Assembly (NCBI GenBank): GCA_037389465.1
Contig: JAZARR010000212.1
Span: 5,893,501-5,957,500, forward strand
Length of the DNA: 64,000 nt
Direction: 5' to 3'
Origin: Baylisascaris procyonis
Taxonomy: Eukaryota; Nematoda; Chromadorea; Rhabditida; Ascarididae
Part shown: positions 13,953-26,600 of the stretch, piece by piece
How positions within the stretch are numbered: the stretch's first letter is position 1
Layout: the number at the start of each line of letters is the position of its first letter
Program-made: the position numbers and the translations under genes
The notes under the pieces: generated by a model
What the model was told of the DNA's origin: nothing
The model's input: only the letters and a program-made list of their open reading frames with translations
Databases searched by the model: none

Positions 13953-16777
13953 GTAAGATTTGATATGAGTATTACATCAAGACACATTCCAATTTTCAAT
14001 AAGCATTCACATATCGGGGGTTTCAATTTCATTTAAGCATTTGTGTTGCGTGGAGACCGCGAAAACCACCCTCCCACATTCTCTTCCCTCCATATTCCTC
14101 GACATCTCCTGGATCGAAACGTCATCGACCCAACCCCCACCTCCTCCAGTTTGTTGCCAGATGTACTGATCCATTGTGACCCCGGTATGGAACAATCAGT
14201 ACACGCCTATTACCATAACTACTAAAGCGAAGGCGACTGCTCTAAGGAGTGAGAGAAAAGAGAGAAATAAATGACTTGAAAGGCTATTTTCTTTGTTTTG
14301 AAAGAAACCTTCGTATCACATTTCCTACTAAAAATCTAGAAAAAGAAAGCTGACTAATCGATAATGCGAATTGTTAGCAATGTCGAGCAAACGTCAAAAC
14401 AATGGTGAATTGAAGGTGGAAAGCGTTGATGTGTTAGGAGCAAAAGCGAACCTCCGAATGTGCATATATCATTTAAGAAAAACTCGCCGACTCAACAGGA
14501 CATGACATCAATGACTGCAAACGAAAGCGACGCTAAAGGACTGACAAATACCCTCGACCAATCAATAAAGGGCACAAGAAAGCGTTTATTTTATAATTAC
14601 ATATCTGTAGTAATAAACATTTCATCGTCGCACTGAGGCACATATAAAAAGTAAAAGAAAAGTGGAAAATATAAGAAATCGGAACAAACAGTACTCAGAT
14701 GAACTCTAATGAAAGTAAGCCACCACCCGCAGGAATTAGCACACAGCAAATGCAATTTAAGAAAGCTATGGTAGAGAAAAAAAGTACTTTTTTATGCAAT
14801 TTGCAAAAGCATATTGTTGCGATGATCGATTTATCTAATATATCAGTATGTTTTAATGCACCTATTCATTCATCAAATTACAGCGATAAAAGCTACTGAA
14901 GACAGTCAACATCTTGAAGAGCCTTTGGGAAAGAGCAAATTTTTTTGTATAAGATAAAATAAGTTTTCTAGAAAAAATTTTTTCTCATTCAATTTTTTTT
15001 TTCATAAAAATTTTTTCTTCAAATCAGAGTTTTTTTTATCAGAAAAGAAACTAATAAAATTCGCTCTCTTTGATTTCGCCTAACAAATAAACAAAAAATT
15101 TTTTATGTGAGGGAAAACATCTCATCTGCAAAAAAACATTTTTTGGTTTTCAAACATTGAATAGCAAAGAAATAGGACGTTGAAAAATCGAATAACTCAT
15201 CAATCTAACGTACATGTTGAAGCATTAAAATGGGATGAATTTAAACGTTCACGATGAAATCAAATGAAAACGAAATAAAGCAATAAAAATAAACAGCTGA
15301 AAACAACGCACTCAAGGATTAGAAAATGGTAAGGGTTTATCAGTAGTACCTTCAACTATCGCATTAAAAAGATTATAAAAGTGAGAAAAAATATTAGAAA
15401 AACAAAATAAGCAAAAAGAAGACAATAAAAGAACAAGTCAAAGAAGAGTTGCTTATAGAGGAATAAAGCAAATGTAAACAGCAAGAACAACATGACCTTT
15501 GCAGAACTATTCAAATAAAGGAATGTAGCTGGTAGCGGCCACAAAGCGACAATTTTTTATTCCTTCACCTTTTTTTGGAATCGACGTATGGAATAATCAC
15601 ATTAAATGCATCTTATCACGTCCAATCTTATACAGTTATCAATATATACAATTCATATAGTGTACACTGCCGGTCTATATATATATATATATTAACAAGC
15701 CGCAACAAATAGCATATGGGCAAAAAGCAAAACGGCCCTCATTCTAGAATTAGTAAAAAAAATACATAAACGAAAAACTCACAATTGTGCTAATAATCTC
15801 AAATCAAGACAACACTCAAATCGTTTGAACGCCGAACGAATGGAGTCTACCTACAGGTTGCTCGAAAAATTTCTCTATGACGTGGAGCGTTCAAATTTTT
15901 TACACCGCGACAAATGGTCATATTTTTTCAGCAACAGGTGCAACAATTCTATTGTCAGTTGTAATGTTTTTGACACGTAAATCCAACTTAATGTAAAGAA
16001 TTTTTTATTACCAGCCGCATTATTTTTTTCTGTCAAATAAATCTGATTTTATTTCAAATATATTAAAAAAAATTTCCCGCTAAGAATTTTGTTCAACTGA
16101 AGCATTTTTAGTTGCCACAACAAAAAAATAGATAATCTGATCAAAGATGCGCTATATTATAAATTTTGAAGTACCTTAAAAATAATTACATCCGATAACA
16201 AAAATGTTTTATCTTAGATGAGATTTATTTAGCAAATGAATCGTTTTCTTTAATTGAAAGAATTTTTAGAAAACAACTGCCAATAAAATTTCTCAACAAA
16301 AAATTTTTGTTTTTGCGCCAAAAGTATTTTTCTTTTTCTGATAGAATGAAATATTATTTCATTACAATAAGTCTTTTGTCCAAAAATTTTATGAATATAC
16401 ATAGAACATCCTTTGCTATGCGTTTGCAAAATGAGAGTATTCAAATAAAAGGTGCAGCGCTGAATTTTGCTCGAGAAATCCATCGATAAACTTGTGAGTT
16501 TAATTGTTGAAACTTTCAAATTCACTACTGAATGTTCGAATATGTAAACTTCGGAAAATTTTGCTTTTTGAGGAAACAATCAATAATATGTAGGCGGTCG
16601 CTGTGATGGGACACCAACCGGATGACTTCTACGCAATCCCATTTACAGCATTGAAGCCGTTCGGGAAATTTTTTGTGAATCACGGGTAAATGGAATGACT
16701 TTTGCAACGACCTCACAACACGCATGCATAGCGCATCGTCGTCGATAGATAGGTTGATAGAACGTTTTAAGGGTATG

Positions 16778-16835
16778 TTTTGCCCAAAACAATATTCTCA
16801 AATCAATTTTGCCCAAAACAATATTCTCAAATCAA
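16778..16835. repeat. Exact tandem duplication, 29-base unit x 2
   Basis: The unit beginning TTTTGCCCAAAACAAT and ending CTCAAATCAA occurs twice, head to tail, without a mismatch. Identity of the copies points to a recent duplication. Confidence 0.85.
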
Positions 16836-18027
16836 TAAGTTTTCACTGCCTGGAAATACTTACTGGCTCACTTAGTAACATTCACTGTATCGCGGCATTG
16901 ATGTAGGCGATTGCTAACGAATAAGCGAGCAGAACCGAACATGTCATAGATGTATCAACCGCTTGCAGAGAAAATACCATGCGAATAATAGCGATGCCGA
17001 GGATGGTTAGGATAATCTGGAATAGCCCAAAAAGATATAAGGATCATAATCTGTTACTTGCATGCCCGTAGTAGAAGGCGTCATATTTCCAGCTAAAAAT
17101 TTTTGAGCATAAAAGTATTGTTGGGATAAAAAATATGAATAGGATGATTAGAACATGAAAAAAAAAACTTTTAGACAATGGGGGCAACGCTCATGGCAGA
17201 AATGCACAGAAAATGTTCTAATCGACTGCGCTAACGGATCCACAAAATAACCGTTCGTGATGCATTCGCAATAATCCTTTGCGAGATGAAATATTTGATG
17301 AGAGCAGTCAATTCGTCCTCGTAAAGATGTTACTAATAGTGGCTAGAAAATAGTGCATGAGCAGCGACTGGCAACAAATATCAGTAGATTATTGCAAACC
17401 GAATCACTCATAAATATTTAGCATTCTTTTGCAATAAGCGCAAAAAATATGCACACACACAAACTTCCGGTGCACTGTGATGCATGGTCTACATTAACGC
17501 AACATCTATCATAATCACCTCTAATAACAAAACTAAATAGCGGACGGTTGGTCCTCTCGTAAGCATATGCATCAATAAAGTTTTGACATGCAAAGAGTTA
17601 GTGACTATAAATTGTGTATGATGACATGTGAGCATATTTTTAGCTTTCCCTTGTAAATCTGCAATTGCAAAGCGCATAATAACAACGATCTATCTGTGCT
17701 TATTTATGTGTACTCGTCCATTTGTCTATCCGGTAGGTTTCACTGGAGAATGAAAAAAGCGTTCCGAAATATTACGTTTTTTTTCTCGACATTTGGAGTA
17801 TGAAAGATATCCGCGCGCATTTTAGACCGATTCGGTTATGAATAATGAATTTTTTGGGGGAAATCTATATGAGCCTTTCTAATAATGAAGATATGATGCT
17901 AGTGCAGCACATATTCACTTACGTGTAGCTTTAATTGGACAACGATTGTGTTATCAGCTTTAATTTGTTCAAGTCACCAAGTTTAAGAAAAAGTTTGGTC
18001 ACGTGCCAGCTTCTCTAGCAGGCTTCT

Positions 18028-18640
18028 TCATTTGTTTACACACACAGATGTAATCAGCAAAAGCGAAAGGAAACACGCCAACATTATTGGAAGAGTACAC
18101 AAAGGGAAAAAATCGGACTCAATATGAGTGGATAGGAATATGGGGCAGGGGGAAGCATATTCTAGCAGCATAACTCTCGCCGGAATGTTTTCGTCGATGT
18201 GGAATTTGGCTCGGCCTTTCATCATTGCCAACCGAGCATCAAGGCGGTAAAGATTCTTTAAATACCACATATATCCACGAAATTTCGAGGTGGTGCGTGC
18301 ACGCAAATAAACAGCAATATAAGCAGCGATGAGGACCGCACATTTGTAGCACAAACGTTTCCATCGTGACACAAACATCACTATCCGCAAAGGTCTTGGT
18401 TATGCAGCTTTCGTTGATGCAAGTGTCTATGACGGTGTTTTCCAATGCAAATGTTGGCATGAAAATGCCATTTGGCGTTTGTGTCGACAACACAAATTTC
18501 GAGGTAAGGAGGTCTTGTGGAGCTTTGGCCTATAGCATAGAACGACTGGATGTGAATTCTTACGGAGCAAGAGTCCGCAACGAAAATGCCCTATGACCCC
18601 ATGAGGTTGCTCTCCTCTAGGGCAAATGCCTTGCAACTCA
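18028..18640. other. Multi-frame-open block, possible degraded repeat
   Basis: Long open frames overlap on both strands, including 18390-18028 (-) and 18366-18596 (+). Composition is less AT-biased than the flanks. The plus-strand frame shows a protein-like stretch but no start, splice context or recognised domain. A degraded repeat is more likely than a live gene. Confidence 0.2.
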
Positions 18641-21086
18641 ATGATGTGAACGTTTCCTCCGCCGAATCAAGGTCTAGGCACAATCCTCCACCACTACGAT
18701 GCCCCTACATCGCATCATGAAACCGAAGCTTAAAATGACTTGGTTTAATGCATATTATACCCCAGAAAATAAAAACAAAAAAGCGGAGCTCGGATGGAAA
18801 AAAATAGAGAAAAAAGGAGCATAGCGGAGAACTACAGAAAAAAAAACGAGAAAAGTAGGAAAACAGGTAAAAATATCCGTCGAAAATACCTGTTAGTCGG
18901 GATAAAAAGATATGATAAAGCGGAAAATAGGTGCCGTTGATGGAAAACGAAGAAATGCATAAACCTGCCTCTGGACTACAGCTCGTTCTCTTCGACATCA
19001 TCAGACCCATCTAGAAACGCACAGAGTTGCGTTAGTGGCTACAATGGAACGACTGCCTTCTTCGCTTATGCAAACAAGACTGGTTTTCAAAAACAAATTG
19101 ACGTCACTTTTGTGTACTGCAACACATCAGGTATCACTACGATACACGTTACCGGTTCATATCTTCGCTCATTATTTTGTATAATATAAGATAGAACCAC
19201 GATCATGTAATATAAGAAAGTAGAGAGCACAAATAGGTCATTTAAAGAAACGCAAAATAGTGATAAAGATAGTTACATATATAAGCATGACTTTACACTG
19301 AAGTGTCCGATAAAAACAAGTCTTTTGTGAGATGAATTTAAATGAAAATAAAATGTTTTTGTTATCGGCTAAACTTTTTCCCTTTCTCATATAAATCTAA
19401 TTTTATTCCAACTGCATCAGAAAACATTTTTTTCTGCGCAGATGTTTCGCGACGATTAAAGAATTCCAACAGAAATATTCAATTAAATAACCGACGAATT
19501 ATGTAATATCAAATTTTCTTCGATAAAACAGCCGATTTCATCGAATAATAAAAATGCTTCATCGCAAATTAGGCTTATCTGACAAGAAAATTAATTTATA
19601 GGATACTTGAGAATGAGTGTCATGTAAACTAATATCTGCACTCAGTGAACTGTTCCGCTAGGTGAAAGAAAAATAAGTAAGAAGTAAGAACACCTATGAG
19701 TAGTTCAGAAACTGTTGCGTAAGGATCGTAATTTATTTATATTTTGTGGTGACACCATTAATTTCAAAAAAAGAAAAACCTTCGAAAACTACTTTGATTT
19801 ATTTTTTGCTAAAATCACTTTATCTGATAGAAGATAAAAAAAAAAAGAAAGGATCAACGATCGATGAAAAACGAAAAAAAGAAATGAAATGACTTTTGGC
19901 TGCGATCGAATAAACGCGCTGAATAATTGAGGAAAATAGATGTAGCATCACAATAAATTATTGCATAACAGTATATTGATATATTCATAAAGAAATTAAT
20001 CACCTCCAGTGCAACGTTCACAATAACGCTCTTCCTCTATTTCAATTTTGACACAATTCAAGCGTTTGCCTACCAATTAATTTTCCTATGTCTCATCGGT
20101 TTTTTACTATTGTTATATTCAATTGCCTTTTCTATGTTCTATATTGCTCTATTAGTGGATTGGGAATGCTTGTTGGTTAAACACTATAGAAAGTTTGAAA
20201 TAGAATGCTGAATTCGTACTTCCACCTCAAAATCAAAACTGGGAAAGGAAATAGCACGACTATCCACATATTTATACGAGATTCCACAAGATTTCAGCTT
20301 AGAAGTTATTCGTCAGGCCAATAAATGCTGTCCTACATAAGTACGGCTGGTTCGATGCTTTGTTCGGCTCCTATAGTAAATTAATATAAACTTCGACGAT
20401 TCTGTTAACTGTGGTGATTTGTTCAAAACTCTGAATGTGACCTATTTAACGACAAATCTGAATATTTATACAGAAACTTGTTTTTCCAAGCGTTCAGCTC
20501 TCTCTTTCTCTCTCTCTCAATATGTCAGCATTGCAATATCTACATAGCTTCTTATATATGCCACTTTCATTTTGTGAATACATTAAACTCGAAAATTATA
20601 AAATTCACTCCAATTTGGCGTCCTGTTTCTCAACCACTAGCCGCCACCCGTAATCGTCGCTAAACCATCAAGCGCGCATAACACATCACATCATCGGTGG
20701 GTAAGGCGACACAAATGTTACGTGCCCCTTGCTAGCCATTCGCACCCGGTTCTGCGCTATTGCGTTGGTGGAAAAGTTCGTACAGGTTTTTTCATACCTT
20801 AGAAATTGCAGTTTTTTAAATACATGGGAAATCAATCAACTGTGTGCTTGCACTCATTGCTGGTAATCTCTACCTGAACGGCTGAACACACTGAAAACAA
20901 ACCGTTGCTTGAAGAAATCCGTCGATGTAGAGATCTTCCATCCGCTCTACCCACTTGGAATTGCAGTGTTTGTTTCAACTGCGATCAGTATGCCATCCTA
21001 ATCCACTGCCCAGGACACCTACCTCTAGGAATTGTAAGGTTTCGACCACGGCATCCCATTTTGCCCCAAGCAGATAAGTCTTTTGC

Positions 21087-21180
21087 CCCGGTCTCGATCG
21101 CAATCCGGATGGGATTTAAGTTGGACGTCAGCTGCTGCATATCCACGTCCACAAAAATCAAAAACGGTTCAAGGCTGTGT
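21087..21180. repeat. Dispersed repeat segment, copy A
   Basis: The core TCTCGATCGCAATCCGGAT followed by GGGATTTAAG recurs, with about five changes and one indel over 29 bases, near 51652. Both copies are followed by a GTTTAACTC/GTTAAACTC stretch. The pair marks an old dispersed family. The element class is not recognised. Confidence 0.4.
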
Positions 21181-22403
21181 TAAACTCTTGCCTTTGGATA
21201 ACATACTGCATCATAAATACACCTTGCTGAACTTGTTAACTGGAGTCTTCACCAAGTGGAGCGGCTTTGTGGGCAACCCACTGGACGATAGGGTCGTTGT
21301 TCTCGTTCAAATCCATAAGGGCAGAGGAAATCGGGACAAGTATCCGAGTTGTTTTACATAGTGGAAGTAACGCATATAGTTGGGTGGGGTTTTCTGGCAA
21401 TAATCAACAAGACGACGAGGTCTACATCGATCATAAATAAAAGATCGTTTGCTCTGCAATATCTTTTGATGGTGATAACTGCATCATCAGATCGGAGTTC
21501 TTCTACTACATGAAGCGAATCTTCTGTTTCAGACTCAAAGATCTTTTAATAAATTGGATCGTTAACTTCCACTAGATCTAATAATAATTTTTCAGCGATA
21601 ACAGAACTCTTTGTAAACGGGTGTCTTCAGATATTTTTGAACTAAAGTCTAACTTATCCGAGGAAAAAAAAAGATTTCTATGATTTTCCCTCACAAAACA
21701 AATCCATATACTCGAACGTATCGATCTGATACCCATTTAGAAATTATATTTAGTGCGTTTTCTTCAAAACGCAAGAGCACGGGAGGGGGAGAGAAAAAAG
21801 CAGAGACGCAGTGTCGGGTAGGACCTCTTTCCGTGCACAGCCGGCTGCCGCCCCCTCACAACAGATAGATGGTTTGGTGAGGATGTGAAACAAGTATTAG
21901 GGGTGGATGCTAACATCATTGCCATTTTGTTTTATACCGTATTCTCATCCATAGATGAGAGCTAATACCTATGTCTGTCGCCTCAGGCAATATTTCTACT
22001 GCAAATTACTTCTAGACTGCTTTGTCGCTTAGAAAATATCAGCACCTAAAATTTTGCCTCATCGTTGTATCTCCAAGTACTGTGCTGAGGTTTAGTTTCC
22101 AAGTGCTCGTCACTAATGCAACTCTTACAAGTTGTTTCACATTCTCCACTTAGGGGATATATAGGCAAGAGCTTTGGATTGGGATTTGAAACTTAACTTA
22201 TAGTTTCATAGCATTGAATGCAACATATACGCAAGAAGGGAAAGGGAGATTGAGAAAAAAAATTTTCCCCACTTTGTTTTCGTCTTTGTTTTTTTTTTAC
22301 TGTGATCATAGGGTATGAGTAGGTGTTTATACGATACCGTTTTTATTCGTTTTCATTAGTTCTGTTTGATTTCACTTTATTTATTATATTGTTAACTTTA
22401 TAT

Positions 22404-22440
22404 AACTTTATATATTTGTTTGCAAAATAAGAAAACAGCG

Positions 22441-22518
<78 letters not shown>

Positions 22519-22561
22519 TATATACGTTGCTTTCTTATTTTGCAAACAAATATATAAAGTT
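22404..22561. repeat. Foldback element: (TA)n core with long inverted arms
   Basis: The left arm starts AACTTTATATATTTG and the right arm ends with its exact reverse complement. The outer 31 bases pair perfectly. The next 12 pair with two mismatches, and a (TA)n core of roughly 70 bases lies between. The whole is a near-perfect palindrome of 158 bases. It resembles a MITE-like foldback or a (TA)n-extruded inverted duplication. No target-site duplication is obvious. Confidence 0.8.
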
Positions 22562-23639
22562 CGTCTACGCTGTGCTTATTTTGCGATATAAAGTTGTTTT
22601 ACAAATGGAAATATGAAATTCGTTATTCTGTAAAACTACACTATGCTTCCAACAAGTCTTCAATGATGTGACTATTTTTGAAAGCGTCGTGTAGTGTTCG
22701 CAGGAAAATCTATAAGAGGATCGTAGCCATATGCGTCCTTCTTGCAGTTTAACCCGCTTTAAATGATCTTATACCTCTTGTTCTCCGTCGAATATATGAG
22801 ACTTTCAGTTTCTTAAATTGCATCGAATGTCTATAAGGTATACTTCAGAGATGAGGGGGAAAACTGGCTCAATATATGCGGACCTCTATGTGAAACGATC
22901 CCATCGTGCTCGCCGTCTACCAACACTAGCACGTCCTTGGAGACCGCGTGTAATTGCTTGGGCTGGTCCAGCCGCCTTCTATCGAAACAGGTTCATATTG
23001 ATTTCGCTAGTTTTTCATTCCAACAACTTTCTGTTTATTTTGCATATCTTTTTCTCCTACTTTTTGTTAATAAACGTGCCCGCCGAATTACGACCTTAGT
23101 GGTGGTGGTTGTAGGGGGGGGGGGAGGAGTATTCAGCAGTAGTAGCCAACAATGGCGAAGGAACTGTGGAGTCTTTGAAGCTGTTATCATTTTTGTTGCT
23201 AAGTGTTTAGCACCTCTTTAGGTAGAAAAAAATCTTTTGCCTTGAATTTTAACCTCGAGCTCAACCGTCCAAGCATTTATCTCCCAAATCTTGGCAGGGG
23301 CTGTCCTAAGTGTGAAACGTCGATGCCAGCGATGGATACTAGTGTCAATGAGTACCCATCGGTGGGATGTGTAAAGTTTTCTGAATCTTTACAACGGTTC
23401 AACACCGCAAAACTTATGGGGATGTCACCATATCACATCGATCCGCATCTTTCACATCACCGCAATAAATCCACCTAGGAGTTTATTTCCAATGCATCAC
23501 AGCTGGACATTCGTTTCGCGTGTGTGGATTTCATATGCAGTTTTTCTTTTTCTGAGTAGTTTTGCTCACCGGGACGGTAATCTGTTATTGTTTTATGTGC
23601 TAGTGATTTTGAGCTTGGGATAAGGATAAGTAGAAAAGA
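22562..23639. other. Upstream flank of the mL38 gene
   Basis: No exon with splice support was found, although open stretches occur at 22818-23099 and 23203-23478. A G-run of ten lies near 23116. A true first exon with a mitochondrial presequence could lie here, because the first ATG of the gene at 23640 is not preceded by a clear acceptor. Confidence 0.3.
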
Positions 23640-26600
23640 ATGACGGAAATTGCCTTGAGGAGCCTCCAGTTTTTCACAAGCCTAAAAACCAGCACAGACC
23701 CCTGGTCAAAGATTCACGTAAAACCACGATGGATATCACAGGTCCAGAAAGTAGAAATCGATATAAGAAAAGTACGAAATTTCCGAGAGGAGCTAGAAAA
23801 ATACTGCGATGCTTCAAGTCTAAAAAAGTGAGGACGTTGTCTCCCAACAGTCATTACATAACATTAGTGCTCAGTGTCTAAAATGGTTGTGCGCGAAAAC
23901 CCATTTCTGTTTGTTCAGTTAGGTATTATTATTTCGTGGGCGAGCATTTGCCGGACATTTTGCGAATGTTCATTGAGCCGTTTTATTTATACGTTCCTTT
24001 CTTTGTTATATTTGAGGTAAATAGTAACTTCTTTCAGTACTTTTACTGTGTGAAAAGGTTTTCCTTGCAGGAAATTAAGGGGATAAGTTTTTTTTGATGT
24101 CACATAAGTATAAGGAACAATGAAACTGAGGAACGCATCCACAATAAGCGATCGTTGCAGGTTTTATGAGATGGATCAATGGTATAAAGCACGAATCGAT
24201 AAGCCAGAAATTATCCCAAAGCTGCACATTATTGATCCTGACAAATATCTGCAGCCGCTGGAGGAACGATTGAAAGGTAACTAATAACTGTACGAATTGA
24301 AAAGTGAACACTTTTTGACTAGCTATGAAATCAGTTTCGTGCTAGACAAGCCATGCAAAGGCATCTTCCTCATCAAATGCAGGTTTTGTTGGTAGTTGAG
24401 AGGGAAAATGCGGTTTAGTAGTTTTGGGTAGAGAAAATGCTCGTCCAAATTGGCTGCAGTTTAGATTGCGCGTTGTGGTAGGGGAGCTTTCTTGAGCTCC
24501 CCTACCACAACGCTGCGTTACGGGGAGGCGACTTTTGGCCAAGGGAGCTCTCTTGAGAAGGAATTTGATGGAAGAAGACATCGATGAAAGATGTGAAGGA
24601 AAAAATTGTTAGGCTGCGCTCTGGATGAAGTAGTGGAGGAATTGCTTCTCCGCGGAATCATCCCCCCGTAGCAAATTAGGAGTGGATATGCAACGGTAGT
24701 GCGCATGAAGATCCTTTGTTCTTTTAGAAGCTGAACAGCCGAGAATCGATATAGGATTCAAGGAGCGAAAAGAGAAGCTGCTGAAAAAGCAGATACCGAG
24801 AGAGGATTTAGAGAAGCTGTCACGAACACTGCAACGTTAGTTTTTTACTATTTTATTGCGATTGAACTGTGGTACAGGGGATCCTTGTTCGATCATCATC
24901 TCACTTTAGTGTTTTAACCAAAATAGAAACATCCTCGTTTGAACCGTTCATTAGAAATTCGCTGACGTTCGCAATTAATGGAGCTAAGTTCAGTATTACT
25001 GTTGCATGCCGCTTGCGAGGACGAACCACTTTAGAATCTGTGGCCTCGTGTTTTGTTTCTCGCATATATTCAAGATATGGCTATGTTTCAGTTATTTTGT
25101 ACTAGGGTAAACATTTACCTCTGCCACCCTTCCTCCTCTCATTTCACCTCCCCATCGCAATAAATGTGGTACTTGAATTAATGGGAATTTGTTTTCATGA
25201 GCGAGCATTATGGAAATATTCGCTCAGGTTATCTGGCTGATCTAAAAACAAAGTACTTGTCGGTAGCCAGGATACATTAGCGGGAACTGAATATGGAGGT
25301 CTACCTTGTTTAAACCATAGGCAAGATAATCTGAATTGTAGAAGGAGGGGAAAGAAAAAGTGGGATGGAAATTTCATACAGCTCCATTTTCCTAAATGGC
25401 CTACTGCACGGCGCAATTTCAAGCAGATCAAGCGTGAAGTTTTTGAAGATTTTTTAGATCTTCGCAAAGATTTTTAAGCGTTTGGAGATTCTTTTAGATT
25501 TGCTAGAAACTATCATAATGACATCTATCGCTGACTTATTTACCCTAGAGAACATGCAAATTTGCCTGTTGCGATTGATAAGCGTTCCACTTTATTCTAG
25601 GTAACCTAAGAAAGGTTTTTATGGATGGAGTTCTCCTAAGACTTCATTACTTTCATGCCTATGGAAAGGACTTTACTTCTTACTCCTTTCCGACTTTCTT
25701 CTTTTCCGCCATGCGCAACTGCATTTCTTAGTTGCTTATCAAACTTTTCGTCTGGAGATGCGCAAAGGCTAGTTTCTTAAGAAATTTGTGCTGAGAGCGT
25801 TGTCATTTTCAGTGAAGATCGATCTGAAGGAGGTGGACCACTCTATGCCGGGCATTTTTCACCACTTCCGCATATTCGATGACTTGTTCGGTGATAGTGT
25901 GTTTTTTCATATAGTACAACGGATGATACCATCATGTGGGAAATACGATGTCTATTTTGGCAATGTATTACATGCAGCTGATACGAGTAAGTTTTATATC
26001 AACTCTTACGTTTGAGAGGTAACGAATATTGTTGACGAAAGGAAAACCGAAATAACTGGTGACTGTTTTGGCGATGAGGGATGCATGAAGGATGGGCGGT
26101 ATCCTCGTTGGGAGGAGAGGAATGAGAACGAGGAACGGCGAAAATGTAGAGTTAAGTTAGAACTCATTAAAGAACTAAACACGCATAATTTTCATGTAAG
26201 TGTTGCAAATATTTTAGATATGTTGACAGGAGATGCTGTTACCATAAATCAATGTGTGACCAAAGTGTCTTCATCTAAATATATTTTGATTAGCATTATT
26301 TAAACAGGTCGTTTTGAGCCTCATCTCATTTTTTTCCACATTTTCTGATTGTTTTCTATGTGCAAGGTGTTGTTCGATGCTTACACTATGGTGAACCTAA
26401 AACTCGTTTATTAATCGATGAGAAAGAAGAAAAATAGCAGTGTTTACTTTCTTCACGGAGAGGATTTTTTGAGAAATTGTGAAACAGAATATGGAAAACA
26501 AGTGGAACTGTAGAACAAAAATTGCAGAAAGAATTATTTTTCACGGTGGTGGCAATGTTTTACTTTATGGCTAAAGCGTATTGAAGAGGGGGGGGGGTGC

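Larger units (their letters stand above)
13953..22403. other. Intergenic region, no supported gene
   Basis: Upstream flank of the glutaredoxin gene and far upstream flank of the mL38 gene. It is strongly AT-rich, with long A and T runs at about 14940-15130, a short (TA)n at 15675-15693, an exact 29-base tandem duplication at 16778, a multi-frame-open block at 18028-18640 and a dispersed-repeat segment near 21087. I see no splice-supported exons, RNA genes or recognisable transposase. Confidence 0.5.

Noticed and set aside
20905..21361. Overlapping plus-strand frames with many Pro/Cys residues
   Set aside because: They overlap a segment shared with 51.7 kb and change frame, so this is repeat sequence rather than a gene.
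25195..25467. 90-codon minus-strand frame
   Set aside because: Lies inside an intron of the plus-strand mL38 gene and has no recognised motif.
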